Shown here: piece after piece, positions 15,316 through 24,583 of the stretch
Position numbering within the stretch: position 1 is the first letter of the stretch
Layout of the letters: every line of letters begins with the position of its first letter
Origin: Pukyongia salina
Lineage (GTDB): Bacteria > Bacteroidota > Bacteroidia > Flavobacteriales > Flavobacteriaceae
Assembly (NCBI RefSeq): GCF_002966125.1
Contig: NZ_CP027062.1
Span: 372,001 to 436,000 of the forward strand
Direction: 5' to 3'
Length of the DNA stretch: 64,000 nucleotides
Program-made: the position numbers and the translations under genes
Notes under the pieces: model-generated
Seen by the model: the letters and a program-made list of their open reading frames with translations, nothing else
Told to the model about the DNA's origin: nothing
The model's database searches: none

Positions 15316-17568
15316 TTACCCCAGCAAAGGCTTATTAGACATAAATGGTTGATGATAGTACCTTTTGCCATTCGCTTTATACAAAGCGTTGGCAAGGGCA
15401 CCCATTACAGGAGGTAAGGGAGGTTCTCCCAGTCCGGTTGGGTCTATATCATTCTTTACAAAATGTACTTCTTGTTTGCGTGGTGCTTCACCATGGCGTA
15501 TAAGTCTGTAGTTATCAAAATTTCGCTGTTGTGGTTCCCCATCTTTAAATGTTACAGAACTATACATCGCATGGCCAATTCCATCTACAACGCCACCTTC
15601 TACCATATTGGCTGCTGCATCGGGATTGACAACAATCCCACAGTCCACGGCACTACAAACGTTTTCTATTTTTGGTACGCCATTCTTATTAACAATATCT
15701 AGTACCTGGGCTACGTACGAATTATGGCAATAATAAGCTGCCACTCCTCTGTGAACACCTTCCCGGGTCTTACCCCATCCGGATTTTTCCCTAACAAGTT
15801 TAAGAACGCCGGCGTAGCGCTCGGCCTCATAGTCGTTGTTTTCACCAACGGGATTTTTAATAGCCTTATCGAAAAGCTCCAACCTGAAATCGATAGGATC
15901 CTTCTCTGCCAACTCTGCCAATTCATCAAGAAAAGACTGCTCGGCCCCAGCTATAAAATTGGACCGTGGTGCTCGCCATGCGCCCACACTTACGTTAGAT
16001 TTGATCGTGAAATCTTCTGCCTGGTAGTTCTCCACGGCGCCGGCAGGGAAACGATTGGCAAACAACGGACTCTCAGGAATTCCGCCCGCACGAACCTGGA
16101 AGGCTATAAGCTGGTTATTTTCATCGAGGCCCGCTTTGTAAGTCACATAATAGGAAGGTCGATAGTTTCCAAAAGTCATATCGTCTTCCCGGGTATAAAC
16201 CAGTTTTATCGGTTTTTGCATTGTTTGGGAGATCACGGCCGCCTCGGTAAGGAAATGCCCATAGAGTCTTCTTCCAAAGCCACCTCCCATTCGCGTCATC
16301 TGGATATCCACCTGTTCGAGGGTGAGTCCCAGTCGTGCTGCAACGCTCTGTTCCATAAACTCGGGCGTCTGAATTGGACCAATTAGCTCCGCATGATCTG
16401 CAGTAACATTGGCATAGAAATTCATGGGCTCCATGGTATTGTGTGCAAGAAACGGGCACGAGTAGCTTCGTTCTAATACCTTGGCAGCTTTCTTAAATGC
16501 CTTGTCCACATTTCCGTCTTTACGAACTACATTACCTTTTTTACTGCCTATTTCGGCCATTTTCAGGGCATGCGACTGAGAACTTTCTTTCCCAGAAGGA
16601 TATTCCGTCTTCATTATCCTGCCAAACATATCGATCTCAAAAGAGTCATCCGGTGAATCTTCCCAGGTTACCGCTAGAGCCTTTTTAGCCTGCATTACCT
16701 GCCATGTGGTCTCTCCTACGATCGCCACTTTTTTATTGAAGGTGGCTATATCGGCGAAACTTTTACGGGTGCCGTCGGTATATGTATCGATTGTGAACAC
16801 ATCTTTTATTCCGGGCATATTTTTTACTGAATCTGCATCCATTGATTTGAAACGCATCCCGAACGCCGGCGGATGAACTAACATAGCAACCAACATACCC
16901 TCTTTGTAGGTGTCTAGTCCGAAGAGGGGTTTCCCGGTTACGATCTTCTTACCATCGACATTCTTACGTGACGTACCTATGATGGAAAAATCCTTGATAT
17001 CCTTCATTTCCACTTCCTCCGGAACTTCAAGCGTGGCAGCCGCAGATGCCATCTCGCCATAATGAGCAGAGTTTCCACTGGCCTGATGTGTTAATACACC
17101 AGCTGCTGTTGTGATCTCAGCTGCCGGGACCTGCCATAGATTCGCAGCGGCCTCTTTTAGCATATGTCTTGCTGTAGCTCCCGCCATCCGCAAGCCTTCC
17201 CATCCCTGACGTATAGACTGGCTACCACCTGCTAGTTGACGTGTATACAACTCGGTGTTGAGAGGTGCTTGCTCCACGAAAACCTTGTCCCAGTCTGCAT
17301 CCAACTCTTCTGCCACTATCATAGGCATGGATGTTTTAACATTCTGACCGATCTCCGGGTTGGGAGACATAATGGTTACCATACCATTATCCCCTATCTT
17401 GAGAAATCCGTTCATCTCAAACCACTCATCGGGCATCATCACCACCTCTTCTGGAGTAGCATCTTTACAAGCTGCAAGCCAACTGAAACCTATCATCAGT
17501 CCCCCGCTCGCCAGGCCAACACGCTTTATAAATGCGCGTCGTCCAAATGTTGTTCTAACTAAAGTCAT
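15316..17568 (-). CDS. iorB: Molybdopterin-binding large subunit of an isoquinoline 1-oxidoreductase-type hydroxylase
   Basis: The 750-residue protein belongs to the xanthine dehydrogenase/aldehyde oxidase family and most resembles IorB-type subunits. The N-terminus carries a twin-arginine signal (GRRAFIKRVGLASGGLMIG, then WLAAC), so the folded cofactor-loaded enzyme is probably exported to the periplasm. GGGFGRR and the C-terminal GLGEPPLPPV motif with the catalytic Glu are present, as expected for the molybdenum site. Substrate is probably an N-heterocycle or aldehyde, not determinable here. The 2Fe-2S partner gene lies 23 nt upstream in the same operon. No cytochrome subunit is adjacent, although IorAB enzymes usually pass electrons to one. 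Confidence 0.88.
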   Translation of the reverse strand: MTLVRTTFGRRAFIKRVGLASGGLMIGFSWLAACKDATPEEVVMMPDEWFEMNGFLKIGDNGMVTIMSPNPEIGQNVKTSMPMIVAEELDADWDKVFVEQAPLNTELYTRQLAGGSQSIRQGWEGLRMAGATARHMLKEAAANLWQVPAAEITTAAGVLTHQASGNSAHYGEMASAAATLEVPEEVEMKDIKDFSIIGTSRKNVDGKKIVTGKPLFGLDTYKEGMLVAMLVHPPAFGMRFKSMDADSVKNMPGIKDVFTIDTYTDGTRKSFADIATFNKKVAIVGETTWQVMQAKKALAVTWEDSPDDSFEIDMFGRIMKTEYPSGKESSQSHALKMAEIGSKKGNVVRKDGNVDKAFKKAAKVLERSYSCPFLAHNTMEPMNFYANVTADHAELIGPIQTPEFMEQSVAARLGLTLEQVDIQMTRMGGGFGRRLYGHFLTEAAVISQTMQKPIKLVYTREDDMTFGNYRPSYYVTYKAGLDENNQLIAFQVRAGGIPESPLFANRFPAGAVENYQAEDFTIKSNVSVGAWRAPRSNFIAGAEQSFLDELAELAEKDPIDFRLELFDKAIKNPVGENNDYEAERYAGVLKLVREKSGWGKTREGVHRGVAAYYCHNSYVAQVLDIVNKNGVPKIENVCSAVDCGIVVNPDAAANMVEGGVVDGIGHAMYSSVTFKDGEPQQRNFDNYRLIRHGEAPRKQEVHFVKNDIDPTGLGEPPLPPVMGALANALYKANGKRYYHQPFMSNKPLLG

Positions 17569-17591
17569 AATTTATTTTTTTATTGGTTAGC

Positions 17592-18059
17592 CTAAGACAG
17601 GGAACCAGATTTTGCAGCAGTCTTTATGGCTGCTTTAATTCGTGTATAAGTTCCACATCGGCAGATGTTACCACTCATGGTGGCTTCAATATCCTCATCT
17701 GTAGGGTTGGGGTTAGAGTCAAGAAGTGCCGCAGCAGTCATGATCTGTCCAGCCTGACAATAGCCGCATTGAGGCACATCGTGCTCTAGCCAAGCTTGTT
17801 GTACCGGATGGTCCCCGTTCTTGGAAAGACCTTCGATAGTAGTTATTTTTTTATTTCCGATGGCGGAGACAGGAATTTGGCAAGATCGTGTTGCGTTTCC
17901 TTCCACATGGATTGTACATGCGCCACATTGCGAAATTCCGCAGCCAAATTTTGTTCCCACTAACTGAAGATGATCCCTTAATACCCAGAGGATTGGAGTA
18001 GATGGATCAACGTCTACTGAATGGGTATTACCATTGATTTTTAATTCGTATGTTGCCAT
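17592..18059 (-). CDS. iorA: (2Fe-2S)-binding small subunit of the molybdenum hydroxylase
   Basis: This 155-residue protein has the standard two-cluster layout. An N-terminal plant-ferredoxin fold has [15 protein letters not shown] and a fourth Cys in RSC. A C-terminal four-helix domain has [10 protein letters not shown] and [11 protein letters not shown]. It passes electrons from the molybdenum site of the large subunit to an external acceptor. It has no signal peptide of its own; the IorA-IorB complex would be carried out by the TAT signal of the large subunit (known for related enzymes, inferred here). It is first in the operon. Confidence 0.93.
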   Translation of the reverse strand: MATYELKINGNTHSVDVDPSTPILWVLRDHLQLVGTKFGCGISQCGACTIHVEGNATRSCQIPVSAIGNKKITTIEGLSKNGDHPVQQAWLEHDVPQCGYCQAGQIMTAAALLDSNPNPTDEDIEATMSGNICRCGTYTRIKAAIKTAAKSGSLS

Positions 18060-18373
18060 GGAAGAAGATTTTATTCAGTATTAAATATAAGATATTTTGG
18101 CTATCTTTTATCACAGTCGCCTTGTATAAATATGAACATGTATTATGGTTCGCACAACGAATGCCACCTTAGATCCATTTTTGCGAGAAGTAAAATAATT
18201 ATTATGTTAATTGTTACGCATCATCCAATCCACAAGAATTCTGAAGGAGAGGGAGCATTTTCATATAGGTGAGTGCCATTTTTTTCTTCTGAAAGAGCCT
18301 AAAAAACAGTAACTTCGTTACCCACCCACCTAGTTACTTTGATCTAATTATAAAAAATCAAATGATAAATATT
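18060..18373. other. Gene-free interval between iorA and the lipoprotein gene
   Basis: No convincing frame, hairpin terminator or RNA gene is seen. TTACTTTG near 18334 may be a weak -7 element for the plus-strand lipoprotein gene, and GTAAC-TTC-GTTAC just before it is a small palindrome. Confidence 0.4.
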
Positions 18374-19036
18374 ATGAAGCATTTAGTTCTAACAATTGCA
18401 TTTACATTTCTCCTGATTGGCTGTAATTCTGCGGTAGAGAATGAAAAGCCCGAACCCGAACCCATCGCCGAACAACCAGAACAGGTAGAGACCTTATACA
18501 AAGCTATCGATACAGACGAGGCTTTGATCGCTACTGCACTCATGGCTGCTCCCAAGGAAAGCCGAGAAGGATGTACCGTGATAGGGTACAACATGGCCGG
18601 TGAGTTTGTCACCTTAAAGGAGGGAAATAACGAGTTCATCTGCCTGGCAGACGACCCCAATAAAAAAGGATTCAGTGCTGCCTGTTATCATAAAGACCTC
18701 GAACCATTTATGGCCAGAGGCCGTGAATTGAGAAAGCAGGGTAAGAACGCAGGCGAAATATTCGATATCCGGGAAGAGGAAGTTAAATCCGGAAAATTGT
18801 CTATGGGAAAAGGTGGAGAGACCTTACACATTTATTTTGGTGCTAGCGATATGTACGATCCCGAAACCTCGGAAGTTGAAGGCGCACAATATCGTTATGT
18901 GGTCTACTTACCCTTTGCAACTTCAGCGTCTACAGGCTTACCCGAAAAACCGATCGCTCCTAACCATCCCTGGATCATGAATCCGGGTACGCACAGGGCA
19001 CATATTATGATCTCACCAATAAAGGATAATGAGTAA
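18374..19036 (+). CDS. Putative lipoprotein of unknown function
   Basis: The 220-residue product starts at the second ATG (18374; the alternative at 18362 adds four residues). It has a lipoprotein signal with the lipobox LIGC at about residues 13-16, followed by an acidic, Pro/Glu-rich linker (ENEKPEPEPIAEQPEQ). The mature part has two cysteines in REGCTV and FICLADD and ends in NPGTHRAHIMISPI, which suggests a compact domain stabilised by ligand or metal. I do not recognise the family. It faces the DUF2236 gene on the opposite strand with a 28-bp gap. Confidence 0.7.
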   Translation: MKHLVLTIAFTFLLIGCNSAVENEKPEPEPIAEQPEQVETLYKAIDTDEALIATALMAAPKESREGCTVIGYNMAGEFVTLKEGNNEFICLADDPNKKGFSAACYHKDLEPFMARGRELRKQGKNAGEIFDIREEEVKSGKLSMGKGGETLHIYFGASDMYDPETSEVEGAQYRYVVYLPFATSASTGLPEKPIAPNHPWIMNPGTHRAHIMISPIKDNE

Positions 19037-19064
19037 ATACAGCTTTCTTTATCTACAAAAGGCA

Positions 19065-19823
19065 CTAAACGATATCCAGTTTATTGATCTGTTGCCGGTA
19101 TTGTGAAGGAAGAAGAATGTTTTTTACCATGTGATCCAATTTCATCCAACGGCTAAATTTATAAATGGGTACTGCGGGACTTAGCAATGAAGGTTGATTT
19201 AGGCCTAATAGGTTTCGCACATGTGCCGGAACAACTAATTTCTGAGCTTCTTTTAATAACTTAAAACGCGTAGCTCCCAACTGTTTTCTGTACTGCATAA
19301 AGAGGTGGGTAGTATGGTGACTTTTTACAAGATCCGCATTTAAATGGGCGTCCCGAACAGGCAGCCATTGGCGATAATTCTCGGGTAGTTCTTTCAATCC
19401 CATCCCTATACCAACACGGTAGAAAACGTTGTAAACCTCCTGTTTTTCCTCGCCGGATAATTTACTTTCTAATAGTTCATATGCCGCTATTGAATAATGA
19501 ATCAACATAAAGAGGACATCGCGATACGCCCAATCCGGGATTGTGGCGCCACGTTTTTGCTCTACATCTTTGTGGATACGGGCCATCATTTCAATTGCTT
19601 CTGTGGCTTCTTTTATTGGTGCAAAAACGATCATACGTGCATATCGAAACGTAGAGAATAGTCGGCCGATCGGGTCGGAAGGTAATTTTCCTGTAAAATA
19701 TAGCCAGTCCACTGCTTTGTTTAATGCAAATTCGGCGGCAGCCCCTGCAAAAATAAAAAGTATGGTATCACTTTTACCCCAAATTTTACGCACGATCGAA
19801 TCCTTATCTACAAAATATTGCAT
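19065..19823 (-). CDS. DUF2236 / MpaB-like oxygenase family protein
   Basis: The 252-residue protein starts at the ATG at 19823; an upstream GTG would add three residues. It matches the DUF2236 family, now often called MpaB-type oxygenase, by the FIFAGAAAEFALNKAVDWLY segment near the N-terminus, GRLFSTFRYA and the histidine-bearing DVLFMLIHYSIAAYELLE and VKSHHTTHLFMQYRK segments. MpaB from a fungus is a haem-type side-chain oxygenase in mycophenolic acid synthesis. In bacteria the substrate is unknown, so the name should be read as a family label. No biosynthetic neighbours are present. Confidence 0.7.
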   Translation of the reverse strand: MQYFVDKDSIVRKIWGKSDTILFIFAGAAAEFALNKAVDWLYFTGKLPSDPIGRLFSTFRYARMIVFAPIKEATEAIEMMARIHKDVEQKRGATIPDWAYRDVLFMLIHYSIAAYELLESKLSGEEKQEVYNVFYRVGIGMGLKELPENYRQWLPVRDAHLNADLVKSHHTTHLFMQYRKQLGATRFKLLKEAQKLVVPAHVRNLLGLNQPSLLSPAVPIYKFSRWMKLDHMVKNILLPSQYRQQINKLDIV

Positions 19824-19995
19824 CACTATCACTAATTAACCAAAGTTACAAAGGGGGAGATCAATATTCTATATTGGCGCAGGTAATTGTTAATAAATGT
19901 ATCCACGAAAAGGATATAAAAAAAATGCCTTAGCGCACATTTATCGGTGAACTAAGGCATTAACTAGCAGTTGAATTAACTGAAATTATTATTGA

Positions 19996-22680
19996 TTAGT
20001 AGTACTTTGTATTGATTAGATTCCCTTCATCATCATACACGGGCCATTCTCCGGTCTTCTTGAAGTCTTTGTACATTCCCGTAGTTTTCAGGTTCCCGTT
20101 CTCATGATAAAATTTCCACTCCCCATTTATCTTACCGTTGGCATAATGGCCGTCCGACTTAATTTTACCATTCTCATAATAGAATTTCCATGGACCGTTT
20201 TGCTCACCATTTACAAATTCCCCTGTAGATTCCAGGGTGCCATCCTCGTAATAATTCTTCCATATTCCGGTTTTTAACCCTTCACTATAATTACCTATTT
20301 CCATTATAGTACCATTGGTATGATAGTATTCCCAAATCCCGATCTTCATTCCATTCTCTGCATAGACACCCATATCCCGTAACTTGCCATCCCGATAATA
20401 TCCTCTGGATACTTCAGGGGTATAGGGTTCTACCTTAGATGATATTACATCTTTAGTTTGAGGTTCGAGAGAATTGATAATAAGCTTTTGCCCCACATTC
20501 AGTCTGTCGCTTTTAAGATCGTTCCACTGTTTGATATCCTTGATCGATACATCGTACTGTGCGGCGATTTTTCCAAGATATTCACCTCTGCTCACAGTGT
20601 GATAAACTGTTTGAGTAGGATCCTCTGTATTTGTGGTTTCAACTACAACAGAAGTATTCTTGGCGGCAACTTTTTCCATTTCAAGCTTGGCAGCTGCTTT
20701 AAGTGCCTCTTGCTTTTCTGCTTCTGCGAGTCGGGCGGCTTCTTTCTTAGCTTCTTCTTCCAGTTCTTTTTCCTTTAATGCGATCTCCCTTTTCACTTCT
20801 TCCTGAAGCGCAGCCTCTTTTTTCGCGGCAGCAATTCGAGCTGCTTCTTTTTTAGCAGCCTCTTCCAATGCTGCTTCCTTTAACGCCGCTTGTTTCTCTG
20901 CCTCGGCGATCCTGGCCGCTTCACGTTTAGCTTCTTCGATCTTTGCGGCCTCTTTTAGGGCAGCCTCTTCCAGTGCTTTTTGTTTTTCTAACTCTGCTAT
21001 TCTGGCGGCTTCGCGTTTGGCAGCTTCGATCTTTGCAGCTTCCTTCTGCGCTGCTTCTTCCAGTGCTTTTTGTTTTTCAGCCTCGGCGATCTTCGCTGCT
21101 TCCGCTTTGGCTGCTTCTATTTTAGCAGCTTCTTTCATAGCTGCCTCTTTAAGTGCCGCTTGTTTTTCAGCTTCCGCTATTCTGGCTGCTTCACGTTTAG
21201 CTTCTTCGATCCTCGCAGCTTCTTTTCGGGCTGCTTCTTCTAAAGCTTTTTGTTTTTCTGCTTCTGCTATTCTGGCTGCTTCAAGTTTAGCCGCTTCAAT
21301 TTTAGCAGCCTCTTTCATAGCTGCCTCTTTTAGTGCCGCTTGTTTTTCGGCTTCGGCAATCCTGGCTGCTTCGCGTTTAGCTTCTTCGATCCTCGCAGCT
21401 TCTTTACGAGCTGCTTCCTCCAATGCCTTCTGTTTTTCGGCCTCGGCTATCTTTGCAGCTTCGAGCTTGGCCGCTTCTATCTTTGCAGCTTCCTTGATCG
21501 CTGCTTCTTTGAGCGCAGCTTGTTTTTCTGCTTCCGCGATCCGTGCGGCCTCCTTACGAGCAGCTTCAATTTTGAGGGCTTCTTGTTTTGCAGCCTCCTT
21601 AAGTGCTAACTCTTTTTTAGCCGCTTCCTTCATTGCGGCTTCTTTAAGTGCGGCTTCCTTTTGAGCTATTTCCTTTAATTCTGCTTCCTTTAAGGCAGCT
21701 TCCTTAAGAGCCAATTCTTTCATAGCAGCTTCCTTCAGTGCTGCTTCTTTCATAGCGGCTTCCTTCAATGCCGCTTCTTTTAATGCTGCTTCTTTTAAGG
21801 CAGCTTCTTTGAGAGCTAATTCTTTTAATGCTGCTTCTTTCAGAGCAGCCTCTTTGAGAGCAGCCTCCTTCATGGCAGCCTCTTTTAAAGCTGCTTCCTT
21901 CAAGGCTGCTTCTTTGAGAGCCGCTTCTTTTTGAGCAGCTTCTTTTAAGGCAAGTTCTTTTTGTGCAGCTACTTTATTTGCGGCGTCATTATTTAGATCG
22001 ATAATAGCCTCTAGCTTCTTCACACGGAAGGAACGCTCATCCAGTTCTTTCTTAAGATATTCTGCATAGGCTTCCTCTGTCATTAGTTCCTTCTCCTTTT
22101 CGCTTAGCCTCCTCTTTAAAGATTCCGGGTCGTCTGGCAGGCTGTTATCGTTAGAGGTTTCTTCAGTGGAAGTTTCGTTGTTTGCAAATGAGGGTTCAAT
22201 TGCGTTTCCGGGTGACGTTTGCGCGTAATCGTTAGGATCGTCCAGTTTAGCCTGTGTGATATCTACCCCCGAATTGGCAATGATATCGGCAGTTACGATC
22301 CTGTCGGACATATTTAAACGGCGTTCTTCTACATCCTCTCCTTCCGATCCAAAACCAATTCGGTCTAATTTACCATTATCCAGGTAGTATTTCCATTCGC
22401 CTGTTTTTTGCCCTTCTATATACATACCGGTAGCTCGTAGCCGCCCATTGGGATAATAGTATTTCCATACGCCGGATTTCTCACCATTTGAATATCTTCC
22501 AATATCGCTCAACCGACCATTTTCGTGATAATATTTCCATAAACCGGTTTCTTTATCACCGGAAAAAGAACCTGTGTAGTGGATATTACCATTGTCGTAT
22601 TGCCGCCCAACATAACTCATTTGGGCCGTTAGTTCGGTAGCAAATAATGCTAAAATTACAAGGAGGATTAATTTTTTCAT
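19996..22680 (-). CDS. MORN/YwqK-repeat and LysM protein with a long Ala-Lys-Glu helix
   Basis: The 894-residue protein has a signal peptide (LILLVILALFATELTAQ) and four N-terminal MORN/YwqK-like repeats (for example GLWKYYHENGRL, GVWKYYYPNGRL). Residues about 228-663 are almost only Ala, Lys, Glu, Leu, Ile and Arg. The first part is a near-perfect five-residue ALKEA repeat. The second part is a 30/60-residue repeat built on ARIAEAEKQ and AAKIEAAK, like the TolA domain II helix. A LysM domain (about 690-735, YHTVSRGEYLGKIAAQYDV then LNVGQKLII) should bind peptidoglycan. Five more MORN-like repeats close the protein (GIWEYYHTNGTI and so on). A periplasm-spanning rod anchored to the wall is the inferred picture. 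Confidence 0.85.
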   Translation of the reverse strand: MKKLILLVILALFATELTAQMSYVGRQYDNGNIHYTGSFSGDKETGLWKYYHENGRLSDIGRYSNGEKSGVWKYYYPNGRLRATGMYIEGQKTGEWKYYLDNGKLDRIGFGSEGEDVEERRLNMSDRIVTADIIANSGVDITQAKLDDPNDYAQTSPGNAIEPSFANNETSTEETSNDNSLPDDPESLKRRLSEKEKELMTEEAYAEYLKKELDERSFRVKKLEAIIDLNNDAANKVAAQKELALKEAAQKEAALKEAALKEAALKEAAMKEAALKEAALKEAALKELALKEAALKEAALKEAALKEAAMKEAALKEAAMKELALKEAALKEAELKEIAQKEAALKEAAMKEAAKKELALKEAAKQEALKIEAARKEAARIAEAEKQAALKEAAIKEAAKIEAAKLEAAKIAEAEKQKALEEAARKEAARIEEAKREAARIAEAEKQAALKEAAMKEAAKIEAAKLEAARIAEAEKQKALEEAARKEAARIEEAKREAARIAEAEKQAALKEAAMKEAAKIEAAKAEAAKIAEAEKQKALEEAAQKEAAKIEAAKREAARIAELEKQKALEEAALKEAAKIEEAKREAARIAEAEKQAALKEAALEEAAKKEAARIAAAKKEAALQEEVKREIALKEKELEEEAKKEAARLAEAEKQEALKAAAKLEMEKVAAKNTSVVVETTNTEDPTQTVYHTVSRGEYLGKIAAQYDVSIKDIKQWNDLKSDRLNVGQKLIINSLEPQTKDVISSKVEPYTPEVSRGYYRDGKLRDMGVYAENGMKIGIWEYYHTNGTIMEIGNYSEGLKTGIWKNYYEDGTLESTGEFVNGEQNGPWKFYYENGKIKSDGHYANGKINGEWKFYHENGNLKTTGMYKDFKKTGEWPVYDDEGNLINTKYY
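20690..21995. repeat. In-frame 15-bp and 180-bp coding repeats
   Basis: The DNA for the helix above is repetitive in units of 15 bp (ALKEA codons), and further along in 90/180-bp super-repeats. All unit lengths are multiples of three, so copy-number change by slippage would keep the frame. Confidence 0.85.
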
Positions 22681-23024
22681 ATTGCTGGTTATTCTGATCG
22701 TTCGATCGGATTATGTCATTAGCTAATAGCCAATAAATAACCACGCAATAATGCAGGAAATACAGGAGATTTGAGAGGATAATTCACATCTTTACAGTCT
22801 TCAACGCAATAATCTCGGATAAAAATTGGCATCCGAAAACCACGTTTAGGTCTAATAAATTAGTGAATCTTATGTGGGAATTTACGAAATTTCGCAATTA
22901 TAAGGCCGAAAACAACCTATATTTTACTGTAGCAACATGAAATTAAGTGTATACACTAATCTTCTATTTAGTAGAAGTTTAGGGATTTAATGTTAAGAAT
23001 TAGATAGAAGATCAATCAGGATAA
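22681..23024. other. Gene-free interval
   Basis: About 340 bp without a convincing gene, terminator or RNA. It contains the short palindrome GATCGTTCGATC near 22698 and no clear -7 box for either neighbour. Confidence 0.4.
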
Positions 23025-23213
23025 TCATCCGCTTGTCTCCTGATCTTTGGGTTCAAAACCTAAAAATTCAACCATTATTCCAATTAAAAGAATTGAAATA
23101 GCGGCGATCCTTACTGGCTTGGAGAGCGGAGATAGTAAAAAATGGCTACCCAGGGCGCCAATCGCAACGGATATCAGCAATATTTTTACCGAATGAAAAA
23201 ATAACTTTACCAT
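23025..23213 (-). CDS. Small two-helix membrane protein
   Basis: This is a 62-residue protein from the ATG at 23213 (MVKLFFHSVKILLI). An in-frame GTG at 23231 would add six residues and overlap the upstream gene by 8 nt. Two hydrophobic segments (about 7-24 and 34-52) are joined by a short loop, and the tail FGFEPKDQETSG-like end is polar. No family is recognised. It follows the gene at 23224-23607 with no room for a promoter, so they form one unit. Confidence 0.55.
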   Translation of the reverse strand: MVKLFFHSVKILLISVAIGALGSHFLLSPLSKPVRIAAISILLIGIMVEFLGFEPKDQETSG

Positions 23214-23223
23214 AGCAACACTA

Positions 23224-23607
23224 TTAAGCACTTATCGCATCAGGTCCTACGGGTTCCGAAACCTTATTGTATTGAAACAACAGGGATTTGTAGAAACGAA
23301 TAGCAGTAGAGTCGCTTTCCAGACACCCTTTTAATGTTTCCTCCAGATTTGTATAAGAAATGGTGTATGGAACTGCGTCTTTTAATCTGTAGAGATTATG
23401 ACCCAGGGTTGCCGGTGTTTCCGATGTCCATAGTGAAATCGTTCCCTTGTCGTAATCCAACTGTACATCTGCAGCATTGAAGTAAAATTTCAAGAGCGTT
23501 TTCTGAAACAGATAATAAGAGTTGTTGGCAGAAGTAGAAGGTGCATTGCAGCTCTTTCTTATAAGCTTTCGCATTTCGTCCCTAACTAATTGATCTTCAT
23601 TTTTCAT
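23224..23607 (-). CDS. Hypothetical cytoplasmic protein
   Basis: This is a 127-residue soluble protein beginning MKNEDQLVRDEMRKLIRKSC. There is no signal peptide, membrane segment or motif I recognise. The central part (YYLFQKTLLKFYFNAADVQLDYDKGTISLWTSETPATLG) is predicted mixed alpha/beta. It is co-directional with the small membrane protein downstream. It is kept as a real gene because the frame is open, starts with ATG, fills the space and has ordinary codon use. Confidence 0.6.
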   Translation of the reverse strand: MKNEDQLVRDEMRKLIRKSCNAPSTSANNSYYLFQKTLLKFYFNAADVQLDYDKGTISLWTSETPATLGHNLYRLKDAVPYTISYTNLEETLKGCLESDSTAIRFYKSLLFQYNKVSEPVGPDAISA

Positions 23608-23733
23608 AGCATTGAAAATTAAGTTACACCTAAATTTACGTAGTTAATGCTATGAGGGATGTTAAGAAATTATTGTTTAATAGGAATTTAACAGCTTATT
23701 TATCAATCTGTTAAAAATTTATAAAGGGTTTTC

Positions 23734-24174
23734 TTACTTTACTGTTTCTTTTCCATCTGCCTTCCAGGCAGTGATGCCACCTTCCAGATCGTAGATTTCC
23801 GAGAAGCCTAATTCTTTCATGATAGCAGACGCATTGGCGCTTCTCCCACCCGAACGGCAAAAAACGTACACTGCTTTATTCTTGTCCAGAACCTTAAGTT
23901 TTTCCGTAAAATCATCGGCTCGAAAATCGAAATTAATAGCCCCGGCAATGGTGCCTTCCGCTACTTCTTCAGGGGTACGAACATCGATCAACTGAACATC
24001 ACCTACTGCATTGATCCTACTGGAAAATTCTTCGGAATCTACCACCCGAACAACATCTTGTTTTTCACCAAGTTCGGCAATTTGTTCCGGCTGCGAACCC
24101 GTTGCAGGCTCTTTGCAGCTCAACATTCCGAAGGAAATAAAAATAATAAGCGCTAAATTCAAATTGATTTTCAT
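23734..24174 (-). CDS. Rhodanese-domain lipoprotein
   Basis: The 146-residue product uses the ATG at 24174; a longer frame to 24213 would run back into the upstream gene. The signal ends in a lipobox (FGMLSC at about 12-17), so the protein is probably lipid-anchored. The rhodanese domain (about 45-146) has the loop CRSGGRSANA with the persulfide-forming Cys, preceded by VQLIDVRTPEEVAEGTI. It may move sulfane sulfur or cyanide sulfur in the periplasm. The gene starts 1 nt after the stop of a second, cytoplasmic rhodanese gene, so the two are coupled and may act on the two sides of the membrane (inferred). Confidence 0.87.
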   Translation of the reverse strand: MKINLNLALIIFISFGMLSCKEPATGSQPEQIAELGEKQDVVRVVDSEEFSSRINAVGDVQLIDVRTPEEVAEGTIAGAINFDFRADDFTEKLKVLDKNKAVYVFCRSGGRSANASAIMKELGFSEIYDLEGGITAWKADGKETVK

Positions 24175-24175
24175 A

Positions 24176-24487
24176 TTACTGTGTTTTTGCACCTTGCCAA
24201 TTCTCGAAACCACCCATTAGGTTGAAGGTATTCTCGAACCCTATAGAATCAAGGATCATGCAGGCTTGTTTGCTTCTACCACCTACGCGACAATAGACGA
24301 AATAATTTTTCGATTTATCCAGTTCCTGCGCTTTTTGCATAAAACTTCCGGCATCCTGGATGTTCATATGAAGCGCATTAGGGATATATCCCTCTGCGAT
24401 CTCATGTGGTGTACGTACATCGATGATCACAGCGCTGTCGTCATCGGCCAGCTGCTTTTGCCATTGCTCCTGAGTGAGGTCTTGCAT
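24176..24487 (-). CDS. Cytoplasmic rhodanese-domain protein
   Basis: This is a 103-residue single-domain rhodanese from the ATG at 24487 (MQDLTQEQWQKQL); the frame extends to 24508 but the shorter start fits family length. It has VIIDVRTPHEIAEGYI and the active-site loop CRVGGRSKQA with catalytic Cys. No signal peptide is present, so it should act in the cytoplasm on sulfane sulfur. A minus-strand TATTTTTG element at 24506-24513 lies 19 nt upstream. It is the first gene of a two-gene unit with the lipoprotein rhodanese. Confidence 0.88.
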   Translation of the reverse strand: MQDLTQEQWQKQLADDDSAVIIDVRTPHEIAEGYIPNALHMNIQDAGSFMQKAQELDKSKNYFVYCRVGGRSKQACMILDSIGFENTFNLMGGFENWQGAKTQ

Positions 24488-24530
24488 AAATAAATTGATT
24501 TTTGACAAAAATAGGATTTTTGAACAAATA

Positions 24531-24564
24531 AAAACCGGTTATCCTGTTACAGTTAACCGGTTTT
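24531..24564. terminator. Bidirectional hairpin after the redoxin operon
   Basis: AAAACCGGTTA (24531-24541) pairs with TAACCGGTTTT (24554-24564). It separates the thioredoxin-like pair from the rhodanese pair. Confidence 0.8.
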
Positions 24565-24583
24565 AGCATATTTTTTATAAGCC

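Noticed and set aside
14952-15338. 128-codon plus-strand frame starting inside ssrA
   Set aside because: It runs through the tmRNA 3' end and the 129-bp tandem repeat; the protein repeat only mirrors the DNA repeat and has no start context.
21017-21664. Plus-strand Ala/Ser-rich frame opposite the helix
   Set aside because: It is an antisense shadow of the repetitive Ala/Lys/Glu coding region.
22921-22990. 17-codon plus-strand frame starting at an ATG near 22937
   Set aside because: Too short, no promoter, no neighbour coupling and no recognisable motif.
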